In this document: positions 5,523 through 5,714 of the stretch, piece after piece
How positions within the stretch are numbered: position 1 is the stretch's first letter
How the letters are laid out: each line of letters begins with the position of its first letter
Assembly (NCBI GenBank): GCA_030615235.1
Contig: JAUWZR010000170.1
Coordinates: forward strand, 1 to 5,714
Length of the DNA stretch: 5,714 nucleotides
From: Promethearchaeota archaeon
GTDB lineage: Archaea; Asgardarchaeota; Lokiarchaeia; Sigyniarchaeales; SOKP01
Reading direction: 5' to 3'
Notes under the pieces: model-generated
What the model was told of the DNA's origin: nothing
Database searches by the model: none
The model's input: only the letters and a program-made list of their open reading frames with translations
Position numbers and translations under genes: made by a program

Positions 5523-5566
5523 CCAATAAATCTAATTTATAATTAAACAAGCGATGGTTGTTCATT

Positions 5567-5714
5567 ATGAAGCTAAAAGTAAAAACAATTAACTTTGAGA
5601 CAGGAAATACTAAAGATGTAGTTTTAAATATTGAAGATGCGGTAAAATTGGGTCAAAAAGCAGGTGACCGTATCATCATCAAAAATTTAGAAACTAAAAA
5701 TATAGAAGAGAGAT
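5567..5714 (+). CDS. deoA: AMP phosphorylase (archaeal thymidine-phosphorylase-like), N-terminal fragment cut by window end
   Basis: Forty-nine codons are present: MKLKVKTINFETG (1-13), VVLNIEDAVKLG (18-29), AGDRIIIKN (32-40), then the window ends. This matches the N-terminal multimerisation domain of archaeal AMP phosphorylases, which typically begin with MxxKVKxxDIxTG, then a VxLNxEDAxELG stretch and a GDRV motif. The family phosphorolyses AMP to adenine and ribose 1,5-bisphosphate in the archaeal nucleoside-monophosphate salvage pathway that can feed a type III RuBisCO. An upstream ATG at 5553 is in another frame and closes quickly. The catalytic domain lies outside the window, so the call rests on the N-terminal domain only. 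Confidence 0.8.
   Translation, partial: MKLKVKTINFETGNTKDVVLNIEDAVKLGQKAGDRIIIKNLETKNIEER

Overview
The window looks like a piece of an Asgard (Lokiarchaeia-like) archaeal genome. It is AT-rich with lysine-rich proteins, its promoters carry archaeal TATA boxes, its transcripts end in T-tracts, and it ends in the start of an archaeal-type AMP phosphorylase. The strongest lineage clue is selenocysteine: a HdrA-MvhD pair has three in-frame UGA codons at conserved cysteine positions, and the 3' UTR holds a hairpin resembling the eukaryotic SECIS element. That combination is what has been described for Lokiarchaeota. The lineage call is an inference from these features, not from a phylogeny.

Layout. 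(1) 1-1909 is a two-gene plus-strand operon: the 3' two thirds or so of hdrA (1-1422, entering from outside the window, Sec codon at 67-69), a 13-base gap with a clear Shine-Dalgarno, then complete mvhD/vhuD (1436-1909, 157 aa, Sec codons at 1490-1492 and 1643-1645). Ordinary ORF calling misses mvhD entirely and starts HdrA about 28 codons too late. (2) 1910-2153 is a 244-base non-coding stretch with a SECIS-like structure (1910-1978), an overlapping terminator hairpin and T-tracts (1976-2013), a small palindrome (2019-2034) and promoter elements for the next gene. (3) 2154-2804 encodes an unrecognised 216-aa membrane protein with about eight membrane segments, apparently a duplicated four-helix unit. 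(4) 2928-4235 encodes a 435-aa protein with N-terminal TPR/SNAP-like helical repeats and a C-terminal Ig-like beta-sandwich, an architecture reminiscent of trafficking adaptors. (5) 4253-5404 on the minus strand is an M24-family metallopeptidase (Xaa-Pro aminopeptidase/dipeptidase type) with all five metal ligands. It converges on gene 4 with only 17 bases between. (6) 5405-5566 is a divergent promoter region with a 9-bp inverted repeat. (7) 5567 to the end is the first 49 codons of AMP phosphorylase (deoA family).

How they work together. HdrA and MvhD form the flavin- and iron-sulfur-based electron-transfer core of heterodisulfide-reductase-type electron-bifurcating complexes, MvhD passing electrons to HdrA from a hydrogenase or other donor. 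Here both partners are selenoproteins and appear to depend on one 3' UTR SECIS. The remaining genes look like separate transcription units (membrane protein, adaptor-like protein, peptidase, nucleotide salvage) with no evident functional link to the Hdr operon.
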